A stretch of DNA of 37,004 bases from Pseudomonas sp. (GCF_030150285.1 NZ_JASLGE010000111.1:1-37004); one strand, 5' to 3'; positions 23,024 through 30,353 are shown, numbered from the stretch's first letter. The notes: generated from the sequence alone by a model not told the origin. Program-made: numbers and translations.

Positions 23024-23304
23024 TCGAAAGTCTCCCAGTCGCGTGACGCGTACAAGTCGATCAGGATGCCGAGAGCTTCGGTGTCTACTTCGCCGAACGA
23101 CACCATCGCCCGAATCGACCTAATGCAGCCGCTGGAAGTCGATACCGTGAGACTGATCGGGGGGTTCCGGGATTCGCTGACCGTCAGCTCGATAGAGAGC
23201 TTCCCCTGGCTGGAAGTGATTGCGTATCCGTCGCCACTAACCCACGCAGCGACCGATGGGAGGTTTGCCGCGGCGAAGAGCTTCGCGGCCCGCTCGGGAG
23301 TCAC
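23020..23304 (-). CDS. Protein of unknown function
   Basis: A GTG at 23304 gives 94 residues, coupled on both sides by 4-base overlaps. The middle is beta-rich (GYAITSSQGKLSIELTVS), the end is acidic and helical (FGEVDTEALGILIDLYASRD). No conserved residue pattern stands out. Part of the island read from the promoter at 24734-24762. Confidence 0.55.
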   Translation of the reverse strand: MTPERAAKLFAAANLPSVAAWVSGDGYAITSSQGKLSIELTVSESRNPPISLTVSTSSGCIRSIRAMVSFGEVDTEALGILIDLYASRDWETFE

Positions 23305-23834
23305 TCGGCAACCTCGGGCCAGACGCGGCGGCCGGCAACGAACGTGAGCTTGCCGCGGCCGCGCGAGTCAGCAAACAGCCACCCGCCGGCCTCTGTGCGG
23401 ATCGCTGCCGCTGTCTCCATATCGCTGCTGCCAATGCGGTAAGTGAGCTCCCACGCGTCGCCGGGGGCAGCGTCTTCCCAGGGTTTCAGTTCCGGGTGAG
23501 CCTCGAAGTAGCGGGCAGCAATATCGGCGGCCTGTTCGCCATGGGGCCCATGCTCCCAGATCGTAAAGAATGCCCCAAGCAACCTAATGCCGATGCAGCG
23601 GCCATTTGCTGTGGTATCCGAGCCGCTGAGCCGCATCACGACCGCTCCCGACTCGCCATCGACCCAAACGCCGAGCTCATGCAGGAAGTACTCACGCAGT
23701 GCTAACTGGTCGCTATCGCTCAGGTGGTTCCAGTCGTTCAGCATATTCACGCCGTTGTCAAAGATTCTGACTTCAGCGCCGCCGTAGCTCGACTCGATAA
23801 CTCGCCCGTTGCTGGCCTTGAATTCGGTGGTCAC
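23301..23834 (-). CDS. Protein of unknown function
   Basis: A GTG at 23834 with AAGGAGAAAA upstream gives 177 residues. The N-terminal part (residues 1-30) is beta-like, then a helix LSDSDQLALREYFLHELGVW. The C-terminus has EAGGWLFADSRGRGKLTFVA. It is an alpha/beta protein with many Trp/Tyr and no membrane span. Its leader (hairpin plus RBS) resembles that of the gene at 23904-24416, although the proteins do not look related. Confidence 0.6.
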   Translation of the reverse strand: MTTEFKASNGRVIESSYGGAEVRIFDNGVNMLNDWNHLSDSDQLALREYFLHELGVWVDGESGAVVMRLSGSDTTANGRCIGIRLLGAFFTIWEHGPHGEQAADIAARYFEAHPELKPWEDAAPGDAWELTYRIGSSDMETAAAIRTEAGGWLFADSRGRGKLTFVAGRRVWPEVAE

Positions 23835-23881
23835 TTGTTTTCTCCTTAGTGTTGTGCGCCCCGGCTGTGATGCCGGGGCGC
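23831..23881 (-). repeat. Repeated intergenic leader, copy 1 (hairpin plus RBS)
   Basis: In the gap between minus-strand genes, GCGCCCCGGC (23856-23865) and GCCGGGGCGC (23872-23881) form a perfect 10-base hairpin. On the minus strand it is followed by ACAACACTAAGGAGAAAA and the GTG start of the 23834 gene. The same layout, hairpin then AC-ACAC-AAGGAGAAA, recurs at 24413-24471. No T-tract is present, so it may be an attenuator or an RNA-processing and stability element rather than a terminator. Confidence 0.55.
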
Positions 23882-23903
23882 TATTCGTGTTTACGGGTCG
23901 CCG

Positions 23904-24416
23904 TTAAGACTTGCTGCTGATGGGGTTCACCCTCATGAGCACATGCCTGCTCACGGTGGATGTCTTCTTGCTGCCGACGAACATCACGGTAACGACATCG
24001 TGGGCTGAGTCCACTCGAATGACGATTCCGTACACGTCTTGACGGGCCGCTGGGTCGGCCCAGCGAACGAGGTCGCCGGGGCCAAAGTCAACCCAGCGGG
24101 CAATGCGGGCCTGAAGCGCGACGAGCATCGGCGACCCCTTGGCGCTCTCTGGTGCGCAGTCGATCGCTTGCCACACCTGACCAATGCGCATCTTCGCAAC
24201 CCATTCGGTGATCGGGTCGGGCTCAGTCACTGGCTGCTCGCTCTCTGATTTGAACCCGGTCACCTCGAACGGGTCGCCGGGCGCAAGGTCGGCCCAAAGC
24301 TGCTCAATCTCGGCGATGGTGAACCAAGCCTGCTCGCCCTCGACGGCGAGTGCGATGTGCGTTGCGCCGACCGCAATGTACTGGTCGATCTGCATTCGGG
24401 TTTCTGCGTATGTCAC
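23904..24416 (-). CDS. Protein of unknown function
   Basis: A GTG at 24416 behind AAGGAGAAA gives 170 residues. It has an alpha/beta N-terminal half (YIAVGATHIALAVEGEQAW) with an acidic segment and a beta-rich C-terminal half that resembles a small barrel (GPGDLVRWADPAARQDVYGI, then VVTVMFVGSKKTS). The end is basic. An SH3- or Tudor-like fold is possible but not supported by a motif. Second gene of the minus island. Confidence 0.6.
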   Translation of the reverse strand: MTYAETRMQIDQYIAVGATHIALAVEGEQAWFTIAEIEQLWADLAPGDPFEVTGFKSESEQPVTEPDPITEWVAKMRIGQVWQAIDCAPESAKGSPMLVALQARIARWVDFGPGDLVRWADPAARQDVYGIVIRVDSAHDVVTVMFVGSKKTSTVSRHVLMRVNPISSKS

Positions 24417-24471
24417 GGGGTTTCTCCTTGGTGTCGTGGGTGCGCCCCCGGTCGGGTGTGGCCGGTGGCGC
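24413..24471 (-). repeat. Repeated intergenic leader, copy 2 (hairpin plus RBS)
   Basis: Arms GCGCC (24442-24446) and GGCGC (24467-24471) extend inward with six more pairs past one mismatch. On the minus strand the stem leads into ACGACACCAAGGAGAAA and the GTG of the 24416 gene. This copies the layout at 23831-23881, including the bases around the ribosome site. Confidence 0.5.
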
Positions 24472-24481
24472 TGGTGTGGCT

Positions 24482-24694
24482 TTAGAGGCGCTGGTGCTTA
24501 AACACGATTTCCCAGAATTCGTCGTGCTCGACGGTGATCGAGTACAGCTGGGTCGCCTGATCGAAGGTGATGATTTCGTCAGCGATTGCGGCGACGTTAA
24601 ACGCGGTGTCGGCTTCGGCGACCTCGCCTGATGCCTCGATAACGTCGATGATTCCGGCCTGGATCGCCTCGTCGCGGGTGGTGAAGGTTGCCAT
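24482..24694 (-). CDS. Small acidic protein, first gene of the second minus island
   Basis: The ATG at 24694 behind AAAGGAAAA gives 70 residues; an earlier in-frame ATG lies upstream of the likely transcription start and is rejected. The protein is acidic and mainly helical (TRDEAIQAGIIDVIEASGEV) with a beta end (LYSITVEHDEFWEIVFKHQR). As the promoter-proximal gene opposite a Cro/CI-type gene it could be a regulator or an inhibitor, but it has no HTH. Confidence 0.65.
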   Translation of the reverse strand: MATFTTRDEAIQAGIIDVIEASGEVAEADTAFNVAAIADEIITFDQATQLYSITVEHDEFWEIVFKHQRL

Positions 24695-24733
24695 GATTTT
24701 TCCTTTGCTTTGGCGTTTCGGTTGACGCTCACA

Positions 24734-24762
24734 ACTGTACACGCATGCTTGATGGTGCGCAA
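24734..24762 (-). promoter_or_regulatory. Minus-strand promoter of the second island
   Basis: On the minus strand TTGCGC (complement of 24757-24762) lies exactly 17 bases from TACAGT (complement of 24734-24739). The -35 is one arm of the palindrome at 24755-24772. The transcript would start near 24727 and carry a short leader to the ATG at 24694. Confidence 0.6.
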
Positions 24763-24772
24763 GGTTGCGCAC
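24755..24772. promoter_or_regulatory. Palindromic operator shared by two divergent promoters
   Basis: GTGCGCAA GG TTGCGCAC is a perfect dyad with 8-base arms. Each arm contains one TTGCGC -35 element, one per strand. A dimeric repressor here would cover both -35 elements together. The nearest candidate is the HTH protein encoded at 24834. Confidence 0.65.
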
Positions 24773-24793
24773 TGGTGTTCAATCGTGTTAAGT
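24765..24793 (+). promoter_or_regulatory. Plus-strand early promoter
   Basis: TTGCGC (24765-24770) lies 17 bases from TTAAGT (24788-24793); an alternative -10 TAAGTT one base later has an upstream TG. It would drive the HTH gene at 24834 and the recombination operon through 30353. The -35 is the second palindrome arm. Confidence 0.55.
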
Positions 24794-24833
24794 TCAGTGC
24801 CAGCCGGGAAAGACGGCGACGAAAGGTGCAGAA

Positions 24834-25094
24834 ATGGAGATGTACGTGATGATGAGGCCCAAACCAAGCGAAATCCTGAAGCGGATGATCACGACGGAAA
24901 CCGAATCGGCTACGGCGCTCGCCGCGGCCGCCGGCGTGACGCGGAGTACGGCAACGAAGGTCATGCGGGGCGAATCGGTAACGCTCAGCGTTGCTGTGAA
25001 GATCAACAGCGCGATCGGCGGAAGCCGACCGATTGGCCACCTGTTTTCAAGCTCGTTCGACAGCATGCCGGAAGAATTCGAGGGCGACGAATGA
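24834..25094 (+). CDS. Cro/CI-type HTH transcription regulator
   Basis: This 86-residue protein has a Cro/CI-type helix-turn-helix: ALAAAAGVTRSTATKVMRGE (residues about 28-47) with the usual hydrophobic positions, followed by LSVAVKINSAIG as the next helix. Its size fits Cro or a small repressor, with no protease or dimerisation domain. The ATG at 24834 has GAAAGG upstream. It is the first gene from a promoter with a palindromic operator, so autoregulation and control of the minus island are likely. It is not paired with any integrase. Confidence 0.8.
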   Translation: MEMYVMMRPKPSEILKRMITTETESATALAAAAGVTRSTATKVMRGESVTLSVAVKINSAIGGSRPIGHLFSSSFDSMPEEFEGDE

Positions 25095-25285
25095 GCGCGG
25101 CGCGGGCGGTGGCGTGGGTGAGCGCGCTTGGCGCGGCGGCGTTGTTCTACGTCGTTTCGGTCGCGGCCACCGGTGAGTGGGCGCAAAACGGGCCGTGGCT
25201 GATCCTCGTGGTCGTGTTCGTCGGGTTCGGTGCTGACGTGGTGCGGTTCGCGGTTGTGGCGAACGGGGCTGACGATGGCGAGTGA
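25091..25285 (+). CDS. Two-span membrane protein, unknown function
   Basis: This 64-residue protein starts at an ATGA overlap with the regulator gene. Hydrophobic segments lie at about residues 6-25 (AVAWVSALGAAALFYVVSVA) and 35-56 (WLILVVVFVGFGADVVRFAV). Early expression of a small membrane protein next to a regulator often points to superinfection exclusion or host takeover, which is only an inference here. Confidence 0.6.
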   Translation: MSAARAVAWVSALGAAALFYVVSVAATGEWAQNGPWLILVVVFVGFGADVVRFAVVANGADDGE

Positions 25286-25616
25286 CGAGTTTGGGGTGAT
25301 TCTTTCCCCCGAGTTGATGGCCGTGCTGTCGGAGGCGGGGCGCGAGCATGTCGCGTTCGTTCGCGATGGCTCGGAGCGCACAAAGGTTCCCGGGTTGCGG
25401 CATTGCGTGTGCCCGCTGTGTGATTCGCTCGCGTCGATCGCTGAGTTTGTCGAACGCGCAGAGGCGGCCAGGGTCGCTTTGTGGAATCTGATGGAGCCAA
25501 CAGAATGTCGCTACGGCCGCGAGGGCGACTGCCAGGAGCACAGCATATCGCTGGCTGCTGGCGAGCGGTGCCCGAACGAGCTGGCGCGCGAGCTGACGGC
25601 CGGGGGTGCGTCGTGA
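25275..25616 (+). CDS. Small Cys-rich, probably zinc-binding protein
   Basis: An ATG at 25275 overlapping the previous gene gives 113 residues. Cysteines at 44, 46 and 49 (HCVCPLCD) and at 78, 86 and 99 suggest one or two zinc sites. The N-terminus is acidic (ILSPELMAVLSEAGREHVAF). The stop overlaps the RuvC start. No family recognised; a nucleic-acid or host-protein contact role is possible. Confidence 0.6.
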   Translation: MASDEFGVILSPELMAVLSEAGREHVAFVRDGSERTKVPGLRHCVCPLCDSLASIAEFVERAEAARVALWNLMEPTECRYGREGDCQEHSISLAAGERCPNELARELTAGGAS

Positions 25617-26203
25617 TCTCGTTGCCGAGCGAGGCCGCGCAGGCGCGCAGGCAGCCCGTGCTCGTGGGTATTGACCCGGCGCTCACGAATACCGGCATCG
25701 TGATCAACACTGGCCGGGAGCGCATCGCGGTAACGGTGAAGTCGGCGGCGATCCCTCGCGGTGACCGTAACCCTCACGGCCATTCGAGCCGCATCGAGCG
25801 CACGGCCGCGCAGATCGTAGAAAAGGTGCCGTTGGGTGCGTTGGTCGCGATCGAGGGGCCGTCTTACATGTCGAAGTATGGCAGCCCTGACGAGCGTGCG
25901 GGGTTGCGGTGGTCGATCATTGCGCGGTTGCGCGTGATGGGGTGCCGCATCGTGGTTATCACGCCCAAGGGCGGTAAAGCTTGGCTTGCCGAGAACGGCA
26001 ATGCCGGTAAAGACCTGATGCAAGCTCGGGCTGCGATCGTCGCGCCAGGGCTCGCTGCGGGCGAGCATGAGGCAGATGCGTTCGCGCTGCTGTCGATGCT
26101 CGAATATTGGGCTGGCGTCTCGGATTACGAGCCCGGCCCGAAAGGTGTAGAAGCTCACGGCAAGGTGCAGTGGGATCACTTGATCGAAGGGAAGAAATCA
26201 TGA
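25613..26203 (+). CDS. ruvC: RuvC-like Holliday junction resolvase
   Basis: A GTG at 25613, overlapping the previous stop, gives 196 residues. The RNase H-like fold is shown by VLVGIDPALTNTGIV (D21), VAIEGPSYMSK (E81) and the C-terminal EHEADAFALLSML (H152, D155), which together give the metal-binding acid set of RuvC. It cuts four-way and branched DNA before packaging or during recombination. It sits at the head of the recombination group, in keeping with the YqaJ/RecT genes downstream. Confidence 0.9.
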   Translation: MISLPSEAAQARRQPVLVGIDPALTNTGIVINTGRERIAVTVKSAAIPRGDRNPHGHSSRIERTAAQIVEKVPLGALVAIEGPSYMSKYGSPDERAGLRWSIIARLRVMGCRIVVITPKGGKAWLAENGNAGKDLMQARAAIVAPGLAAGEHEADAFALLSMLEYWAGVSDYEPGPKGVEAHGKVQWDHLIEGKKS

Positions 26204-26529
26204 TGATGGAACGCAAGGTAAAGCTGTCGGCGAAGCAGCCCGAGGGCGACCGTAACGGGCTCACGCAGCAGGATGCGCTCGAAGCGCTGACCGTGGGGTT
26301 CGCGTCGGGTGCGAAGCATCTGGCAGTGGTGGAGCTCGAAGTGGTTGAGCAGGCGACGGGTAGCGAGGGCGTGCTGACGAACCGGGTCGCTCTGTCTCGC
26401 ATCGAGCTAATCGCTGAGGGGAACGCGGAGCACGCGGCTAGTCTGCTGCGTGAGGCGTACGAGGCGCGCCAGCATGAGACGCTCGACGGGCTCGGTGGCG
26501 AAGATATTGCGGGGCGCGGCAATGAGTGA
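26200..26529 (+). CDS. Protein of unknown function in recombination operon
   Basis: This 109-residue protein begins MMM at an ATGA overlap. It has a basic N-terminus, then an alpha/beta segment (GFASGAKHLAVVELEVVEQA) and a helical end. No Cys cluster or known motif. It is coupled to RuvC and to the next gene, so it is likely part of the same recombination module. I cannot assign a role. Confidence 0.6.
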   Translation: MMMERKVKLSAKQPEGDRNGLTQQDALEALTVGFASGAKHLAVVELEVVEQATGSEGVLTNRVALSRIELIAEGNAEHAASLLREAYEARQHETLDGLGGEDIAGRGNE

Positions 26530-26938
26530 GCGGGCGGAGATTTTCGAGCTGTCACATATCCGTGAGGGTGACCTTATTCGGATCGAGCGCGGCGAAGGGT
26601 TATCGTCAATCTCGGCTATTGAGTATGTGGCGAGGGAGCGTGGCGACTTACCGGTTGGCTTCAGTCGCACGTTCACCGCGCATGCCGAGGCGGGTCGCAA
26701 GGTTTTCTTGCTGGATAGGCCGATTGTGCTGCCAACGCGGCCATACTCGCTCGTGATTCCACCGCCTGAATCGCAGTGTTCAGCGTATGCAGTAGTGCTT
26801 GAGCCGCACGTAGATGCCCTGTATTGGAGGCGCGGCAGCCGGATATGCAGCGTGGCCGATGTGCTGAATCTTGTGACTAAGGAAAACTGGCGCATTATCG
26901 AAGGCCCGGCCAACGAAAACGAAGGAGAAAACGAATGA
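26522..26938 (+). CDS. Protein of unknown function in recombination operon
   Basis: This 138-residue protein starts at ATGAGTGA overlapping its neighbour. It is an alpha/beta protein with a beta-rich core (GDLIRIERGEGLSSISAIEY, then RPYSLVIPPP) and a mixed end (SVADVLNLVTKENWRIIEGP). No motif recognised. It sits directly before the exonuclease gene, with a 4-base overlap. Confidence 0.6.
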   Translation: MSERAEIFELSHIREGDLIRIERGEGLSSISAIEYVARERGDLPVGFSRTFTAHAEAGRKVFLLDRPIVLPTRPYSLVIPPPESQCSAYAVVLEPHVDALYWRRGSRICSVADVLNLVTKENWRIIEGPANENEGENE

Positions 26939-28155
26939 CCGCGCAAACACTTACCGCGGCGGGATTCACGCCGCCGCCCGCACCCGAGCCAGAACTGGCC
27001 GAATTATGGTCGCGCGCGATCGCATCTGACGCAGACCGGGCACACTGGCTGGAACAGCGCCGAACCCGCGTCACTGGCACCGATGCGCCGTTACTTGCAC
27101 GCTCGCGAGCGCAGACCATTCGCGAGCACATGCGCAAGAAAGCTTCGGGCACCGAGTCGGAATTTTCCGGCAATCGTGCAACCGAGTGGGGCAACTACCG
27201 GGAGGCGTACGCGATCCGCACGCTGCTCGGGTCGGGCTGGCACCAGTGCGGCCTGCTCATTGGTGCGGCCGTGAATGACCGGATCACGGCTACACCTGAT
27301 CTTGTCGCCGTCAACTTCGCCGGAGAGGTTGAGCTGATGGAGCGCAAGACCTCAGCGAAAGACCTGAACCCCGCAGGTAAGGATTTCAAGGCGACCCGCT
27401 ATTTCGAGCAGATTTTGCAGCAGCTACTCGCGACCGGTGCCGAGCGTGTTCGCCTGGTGGTGGAGCAGCACAACGACGATTGGTCGAGGTGGAAGAACCG
27501 CCCCGGCCCGGGCTGGGAGTTCGACGGCGGGTTGGAGCTCGCCGATTTCGGCCCCGAGGTTGTCGCCACGCACGAATATGTGTTCGAGCGGTCAGACCTT
27601 ACCGCCGAGCTTGAAACCTTGTACGAGCAGAATCTGGCTGGCCTGATCGTGCTAGACGAAGAGCTCGCGGGGTTCATCGCTGACGGGCCGGAAACATTCT
27701 CTGACGTGCAGCGGCGTGTCTATGGTGCGCAGGCTCGCAAGTATGCCGACGCGCACGTTGCTGAGAAGAAAGCGAAGGAGGCGAAGGAGTCGGCGCGAGA
27801 CGAGCTGCTCGCGCTCGCCGCGGGTTGGGACGCTGAAGAGCTTGCCGAGGTTGACCGGGCGGGCGATGATTTGCCGACGCTCGCACCGCGGCGTGCTTTC
27901 TCGGATTCGTTCGACAATATCAAGGTGACGTTTGCGGCACCGAGCGCGGGTGTGGAGTCTGAGGTTCCCGATGTGGAAGCGGCGATGAAGGCGGCACCGG
28001 AGCTTGCGGCTCGGGTGGTGCAGGCGAAGGCTGCGCTGACTGCTGCGATGGATCAGTGGGAGGCCGAGCAGGCGAAGCACACGAAGAAAGTCATGGGCTC
28101 GGGGTCGGTGGCGAAGGTTACAGTTACGCCGCCGAAGAACTGGGGGCTGAAGTGA
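26935..28155 (+). CDS. YqaJ-like recombination exonuclease (PD-(D/E)XK)
   Basis: This 406-residue protein begins at an ATGA overlap. It shows the YqaJ/RecB-family nuclease order: WLEQRRTRVTGTDAPLL (residues about 38-54), ATEWGNYREAYA (E84 and E90 region), TPDLVAV (D122), ELMERKTS (E136, K138) and the helix YFEQILQQLLATG. It should resect dsDNA 5' to 3' and leave 3' tails for the RecT protein. Residues from about 250 form a long charged helical extension. Its nearest partners are the RecT gene and a 58-residue protein in between. Confidence 0.9.
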   Translation: MTAQTLTAAGFTPPPAPEPELAELWSRAIASDADRAHWLEQRRTRVTGTDAPLLARSRAQTIREHMRKKASGTESEFSGNRATEWGNYREAYAIRTLLGSGWHQCGLLIGAAVNDRITATPDLVAVNFAGEVELMERKTSAKDLNPAGKDFKATRYFEQILQQLLATGAERVRLVVEQHNDDWSRWKNRPGPGWEFDGGLELADFGPEVVATHEYVFERSDLTAELETLYEQNLAGLIVLDEELAGFIADGPETFSDVQRRVYGAQARKYADAHVAEKKAKEAKESARDELLALAAGWDAEELAEVDRAGDDLPTLAPRRAFSDSFDNIKVTFAAPSAGVESEVPDVEAAMKAAPELAARVVQAKAALTAAMDQWEAEQAKHTKKVMGSGSVAKVTVTPPKNWGLK

Positions 28156-28328
28156 CTCGCACGATTGTGACGCTGGAAGGTTGCGACGGATCGACGCGGG
28201 TGGAGCTTGAAGACTTCACCGCTGAGGAGATCGCGGCGATTCGCAAGCTCGCTGAGCTTGTCGGGCCAGTCGCTGGGTGCGAGCCCGGCATGAGCATCAC
28301 CGAACTGAAAGGGAATGACGATGACTGA
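28152..28328 (+). CDS. Small acidic protein between exonuclease and RecT
   Basis: A GTG at the GTGA overlap gives 58 residues. The sequence is acidic and compact: a beta strand with TRTIVTLEGCDGSTRVELED, a helix FTAEEIAAIRKLAELVG, and an acidic tail. It overlaps the RecT start by 8 bases, so all three genes are coupled. It may be an adaptor between exonuclease and annealase or a DNA mimic; both are guesses. Confidence 0.6.
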   Translation: MTRTIVTLEGCDGSTRVELEDFTAEEIAAIRKLAELVGPVAGCEPGMSITELKGNDDD

Positions 28329-29514
28329 AATTGTTGTGTATGACGCGGCGAGGAATTACAGCGCCGCACCGCTTGAATCGCGCAAGGAATATGTTGCGAC
28401 GATCGCGGCAGCGAGCGCACTGCTGCCGCGGGCCGCACAGAACCCGAATTACGATGTTCAGCTAGCGCAGACGTTCTACATCTGCGAGGTCGGCGCGATG
28501 ATGGGCATTCACCCGCTCGAAGCGCTCGCCGGTATTCACATGATCGATGGCCGGTGGACGATTTCCAGTGCGCTCATGTCTTCGCTGGTGCGGCAGGCAG
28601 GGCATAAGCTGCGCGTGACTGAAGATGGTTCGTGGCGCGACGGAACGTACGTCGCGACGTGCACCATCGTGCGGCACGATGACCACGAGTACCCCACGGT
28701 GATGACCTTCGGGTACGAGGATGCCGAAATGGCTGGCCTGCTCGGCAAGGGGAACTGGCAGAAGTACGGCAAGAGCATGTGTGTTGCTCGTGCGATTTCG
28801 AAGTGTGCTCGTGCTGCTGCTGAGGATGCTTTGGGTGGTGCGCGGTACACGCCGGAAGAGCTTGGCGCGACTGTGGATGCTGAGGGTGAGCCGGTGGACG
28901 GTGGGCACTATGAGTCGATGCCGAGCACCCCGCCCGCGCCCGCGGCCGCACCGCAGCCAGCCCCGCCCGCGCCGCCGGCGGCCGAGCATGCGGCACCGGA
29001 GCCCGCGGCTGAGTCGCACCCGACAGTGCGGCCCGCCGCGAAGCCAGCGGCGGCACCGGCCCCGACCCCGGCACCCGACCGGGGTACGGCGAGTGCAGCC
29101 GCTCGCCCGGCTGCTGAAGTCACTGACGAGCAGATTATTAGCGCGGTGAGTGACGCGGCCATCGTGCACGCCCGCAACGCGTGGGGTGCGGCAGGCAAGG
29201 GAGACGTTGAGACGCTGCGCACGGTTTGGGATTCGGCCGAGGCCGCAAAGGTGCTCACCGCGCCCGCGCTCGCGTTCGATGACCTGGGGCGGCCGAGCGT
29301 GTGGCAGCGCGACGAGGCCGGAGCGCCAATCCCGCTCGGGTCGCTGATTCGGGTACTGCGCAGCGAGGTTGTGCAGCAGCTCGCCGACGCTGAAGCGGCC
29401 GCGCAGGATGCCGCCGCCGAGCAGCTCGAGCAGCCCGTCTACGCCGAAGACTCGGGCGAGCCAGTAGACGCTGAGGAAGAACCGCAGGACGGCGGGGATG
29501 ATTCCGCAGCCTAA
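28321..29514 (+). CDS. recT: RecT-type single-strand annealing protein
   Basis: I prefer the second ATG at 28321 (GAAAGGG lies 7 bases upstream; the first ATG at 28315 is too close), giving 397 residues. The RecT-like core spans about residues 1-180: FYICEVGAMMGIHPLEALAG, IDGRWTISSALMSSLVRQAG and WQKYGKSMCVARAISKCARA, then a DALGGARYTPEEL box, as in actinophage RecT. Residues about 205-270 are Pro/Ala linker, and residues about 270-397 form an additional acidic helical domain. It anneals or invades strands exposed by the YqaJ nuclease. Confidence 0.85.
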   Translation: MTEIVVYDAARNYSAAPLESRKEYVATIAAASALLPRAAQNPNYDVQLAQTFYICEVGAMMGIHPLEALAGIHMIDGRWTISSALMSSLVRQAGHKLRVTEDGSWRDGTYVATCTIVRHDDHEYPTVMTFGYEDAEMAGLLGKGNWQKYGKSMCVARAISKCARAAAEDALGGARYTPEELGATVDAEGEPVDGGHYESMPSTPPAPAAAPQPAPPAPPAAEHAAPEPAAESHPTVRPAAKPAAAPAPTPAPDRGTASAAARPAAEVTDEQIISAVSDAAIVHARNAWGAAGKGDVETLRTVWDSAEAAKVLTAPALAFDDLGRPSVWQRDEAGAPIPLGSLIRVLRSEVVQQLADAEAAAQDAAAEQLEQPVYAEDSGEPVDAEEEPQDGGDDSAA

Positions 29515-29995
29515 GCCGGGCTGGTTTGATGGCGGGCTGCATTGGACAGCCCGCCATCAACTCGGTTTCGGGTATCTGTCGATTCTGGAGCCAGACCCGG
29601 CCGACCCGTTGCACTATGCGATCGGGCGGGCGCTCGGCGGCGCGGGCGCGGATACGCCGCGCGCGGTGCTGCTAGTGCTCTCCGGAGTGATCGCGGGAGA
29701 GATTGCCCGCGAGGGCGCGCTGGCTGGCCAACTGAAGTCACAGTGCGAGCAGTACGAGGCGGCAACGGTGCTCGAAATGACCGAGGGTAAGCGCATGTCG
29801 GTCGCGCTCGCTGAGCGGCATGTGCGCGCCACGAAGGCGTACGCCGATGCGATGCGGCAGCGCCGCGTGTCAGAGGCCCGCGTGGTGGCGTTGCGGGATT
29901 ATTCGCAGACGGTACGCACGGAGCAGGGCATGCACCGCACCGACCGCGCCGATGCGCGCGCAGGAAGCATCGGGGAAGCGCATGACGCGACCTGA
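29498..29995 (+). CDS. Protein of unknown function downstream of RecT
   Basis: An ATG at 29498 overlapping RecT by 17 bases gives 165 residues. It begins with a Trp/Gly-rich part (KPGWFDGGLHWTARHQLGFG) and continues as a long helical region with charged heptads (GALAGQLKSQCEQYEAATVL, then MSVALAERHVRATKAYADAM). It overlaps the HNH gene by 14 bases. No motif is recognised; a coiled-coil accessory of the recombination or HNH genes is possible. Confidence 0.6.
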   Translation: MIPQPKPGWFDGGLHWTARHQLGFGYLSILEPDPADPLHYAIGRALGGAGADTPRAVLLVLSGVIAGEIAREGALAGQLKSQCEQYEAATVLEMTEGKRMSVALAERHVRATKAYADAMRQRRVSEARVVALRDYSQTVRTEQGMHRTDRADARAGSIGEAHDAT

Positions 29996-30353
29996 CGGCT
30001 CATTCCCGGGCGAGGTGGTGCGGCTCATGTGGGGTCGCGCTTTCGCGTCGTGCGAGTCGTGCGGGCGCGGCCTGGTGTGGGAGCGGCGCGGCTGGCAGTG
30101 GTCAGCGCATCATCGTGACCCGCGAGGCATGGGCGGTTCGTCCGATCCGGCGTTGGGTGCTGCGTCGAATGGGCTCATTCTGTGCGGGCATGGCACGTCG
30201 GGCTGTCATGGCCTGGTGGAGTCGCGTAGGGCTGCTGCGCTCGCCGCGGGGCTGCTGGTTGGGCCTGGTGCTCGTGCTGCTGACGTGCCGGTAACGCTGT
30301 ACATGTTTGGTCGGGTGCGGTTGCTGGATTCGGGGTTGGTGTCTGACGTGTAG
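29982..30353 (+). CDS. HNH endonuclease
   Basis: This 123-residue protein has the HNH zinc-finger fold: CESC (C24, C27), WSAHHRDPRGMGG with a catalytic His pair (H43, H44), ASNGLILCG with N63 and C68, and GCHGLVE (C75, H76). The cysteines bind zinc and the His/Asn residues form the beta-beta-alpha-metal active site. In many phages HNH proteins next to terminase assist packaging; this one sits at the end of the recombination operon, so it may act in DNA processing. A terminator follows. Confidence 0.85.
   Translation: MTRPDGSFPGEVVRLMWGRAFASCESCGRGLVWERRGWQWSAHHRDPRGMGGSSDPALGAASNGLILCGHGTSGCHGLVESRRAAALAAGLLVGPGARAADVPVTLYMFGRVRLLDSGLVSDV

Noticed and set aside
24722..24750. TTGACG as a plus-strand -35 element
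   Set aside because: It is a good -35 match, but at 17 bases the -10 would be ATGCTT, which is weak; the TTGCGC pair fits both strands better.
24695..24772. N-terminal extension of the first minus-island gene
   Set aside because: The extra ATG at 24772 lies inside the operator and upstream of the predicted transcription start; the ATG at 24694 has AAAGGAAAA upstream.
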